This document shows positions 62,050 to 64,000 of a DNA stretch of 64,000 bases, piece after piece. Position 1 is the first letter of the stretch; each line of letters starts with the position of its first letter. Both the position numbers and the translations under genes were made by a program. Under the pieces are notes generated by a model, which worked only from the letters and a program-made list of their open reading frames with translations, ran no database searches and was not told where the DNA came from. The stretch is from Aphis gossypii (Eukaryota > Arthropoda > Insecta > Hemiptera > Aphididae), in assembly GCF_020184175.1 (NCBI RefSeq), contig NC_065532.1:45156287-45220286 (forward strand), given 5' to 3'.

Positions 62050-64000
62050 GTAAGTATACACTTACCATATATGTTAGTGTATAGCATTTTATCAGTACGA
62101 CAGGCACACACAAAACGTGTTAAGTAAAAAAAAAATACAATACTTCCTACACGCTTAAATTATATACGCACGAGGTAATGTCGGTGTAAACGAATTGCAC
62201 AAAAACGCGCGAGCGAGGTACACAGAGCTGCAGGTACGTAGGTATATCGTTTTAGTGTTGATTGATTGCGACCTTTTACCACTACCGTAAACAATATGAC
62301 ATTGAAACGTTTATTTAGCTGCGCCTTTTCATAACATAAAGACAGCGTCGGAAAAGTGGTGTACCTACACACATGAAAAATGCCCTCGACTGCCGGGCGC
62401 ATACGTCATGGCAAGATATTGTATAACATTTTACAGTAAGTATTATAATAATTTGTATGGGAAACGTTTTGCAGCACACGACGTGTGTATTATTGTCACC
62501 GTTATCATTATACGTAAACCTGACATTTACACCCAAATTATGTCCCCGTGCAATGTAATACTATTGGATTTGTGTACAAAACAGTAAGGCGTACGCCCGT
62601 GTGTATTATTTCAAAGTTATGTGATTATCTCACATTTTAAATTATGATACTATATAGCCGAACACGTAAAAGCGGTTTTATCCCTCTGAAAGTTAATATC
62701 TGACAAATAAATTATACCCGAAAAACCGTTTGTAAACACATTCGCATCATATACGTGATGCAATAAAACGTAGGAGGAGTCGGTATATTATATGCGATTT
62801 ATAGCGGCAATTTAGCCGTTTTTAAATATACAACTGCATAATATATAATAGTATAGTGTTATCAAATATTTAAAAACGCAATATTAAAAAATAGATAAAT
62901 AAAAATGTGAAACGCGAGAAAATAGCGAGCTACTGTTATTATACGAGAGGTACTGAGTTGAATCTTGATTATTATTTTTTTTCACAGTATTTAAACCACG
63001 AACCCAGAATTGGATTTTTATACTAAATTGACTCTTAATACACCGAGAAAGATCTAAACTTAGATAATTAAGACTGAGTACTTAAAGTCTTTTTTTTTTA
63101 CTATACGCACTTATAGCTAAAAAAAAAACCGTATAATAATATGCAATCACCACTGAATAGCTTCATCCATCGAGAAATTCTCAATCATATTTAAAACTAC
63201 TGATAAAATATTCTTATTGTATTTCAGAGTAATGAATCTTTAAAAAAAAAATAAAAAGTGTACATGCTCTGACTACCACTGATGTGAGTTCTGAACTAGT
63301 CAAGATTTTGTATAAGAATACTATAAAAAGTACAATGTTACTATAGATAAATAAGTATATTGAATTTAATCGTTAATCTAACTGCCCGAAAAGTTCTAGA
63401 AAATAAACTGATCGTCCATAAAATGTATAATTACTATTGTAAACATAATTTATTGAACATATTAAGCTTAATTTGGGATTCAAAACATTTTAACAATGGT
63501 AATTAATTTAAACGACTATTGCCAAAGTGTATTATACTATAGACCTTTTAAATTGGTTGAAATAATATGTCAAAGCAAAGATTAAAATGTTAATAACAAT
63601 ACAATTCATCAATTGATGATTCAATAATTAATTAATTGATTTTATACATATTTTGTTCATAAAATGTAAAATTTATGCCTCAAACTATCCACATTATATT
63701 ATGATACATTAAACTAAACTGGAATATTGTAAAATCACTAAAAGTGTTATAACTTTATAAGTATAAATTTATTATTTTTCATTTAAACATGACATATTTC
63801 AAAATTCTTTTATCTAGGTATCCATATAAAAAAAAAAAACATTACGTTTTCGTGTTAACAAGTAATTAATAAATATTATAAAAACTAAAATTAAATTTAC
63901 TAAAATTTCAAAATAAAAGTATTTTACAATTTAACTCAACAATTTAGACTACTTGTAGGTTAAAAAATGGCCTTAGGTATTTAATATGTTTATGACATGA
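62050..64000. other. Probable first intron of the plus-strand gene
   Basis: The first 600 bp remain relatively CpG-rich (to about 62640), as is common just downstream of a promoter; after that the sequence is AT-rich. I find no acceptor-exon-donor structure and no repeat of note. Confidence 0.45.

Noticed and set aside
1..64000. CRISPR arrays, bacterial operons, rRNA or tRNA genes
   Set aside because: The sequence is eukaryotic, with spliced genes and retroelements; the only regularly repeated units are LTR tandem repeats and microsatellites, and no tRNA cloverleaf was seen apart from the primer-binding-site similarity.

Overview
The window is AT-rich animal DNA (about three quarters A+T by eye) with spliced genes, very long introns and several classes of eukaryotic transposable element. 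Codon style, repeat style and the host gene suggest an insect, most likely a hemipteran such as an aphid. That is an inference from pattern, not proof.

Host gene. A minus-strand gene of the ferlin family, best matched by otoferlin, runs right to left through most of the window. Four well-supported coding exons were placed by reading frame and splice sites: 38743-38931 (most of the C2A domain), 7168-7493 (end of C2A plus an acidic/Gly-rich linker), 2847-3065 (Ser/Asp-rich linker) and 2569-2764 (start of C2B). All junction phases agree. A probable further upstream coding exon lies at 48573-48684. A CpG-rich divergent promoter near 61.84 kb has a spliced leader exon on the minus strand, a plausible start of the ferlin transcript, and the first exon of an unidentified plus-strand gene. 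The rest of the ferlin gene continues beyond position 1.

Mobile elements. (1) A complete, very young Ty3/gypsy-type LTR retrotransposon occupies 9718-17460 with a GACG target duplication. It has 1235-bp LTRs, one long gag-pol frame, and an extra non-env frame between pol and the 3' LTR, separated from pol by a 41-nt A tract. (2) A complete hAT DNA transposon occupies 49765-53861, with 15-bp terminal inverted repeats and a perfect 8-bp target duplication. Its 755-residue transposase can be assembled across nine exons with no internal stop. Both elements sit in ferlin introns in the same orientation as the host gene. (3) Decayed non-LTR retrotransposon fragments lie at about 5.5, 46.4 and 54.4 kb. 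(4) Diverged copies of an unclassified interspersed repeat flank the gypsy element in opposite orientations.

Most of the remaining sequence is AT-rich intron with short simple repeats and two isolated CpG-rich patches (about 27 kb and 34 kb) that could be regulatory. The most novel object is the accessory protein of the LTR element: an acidic N-terminus carrying two FG-type motifs, and a strongly basic tail.
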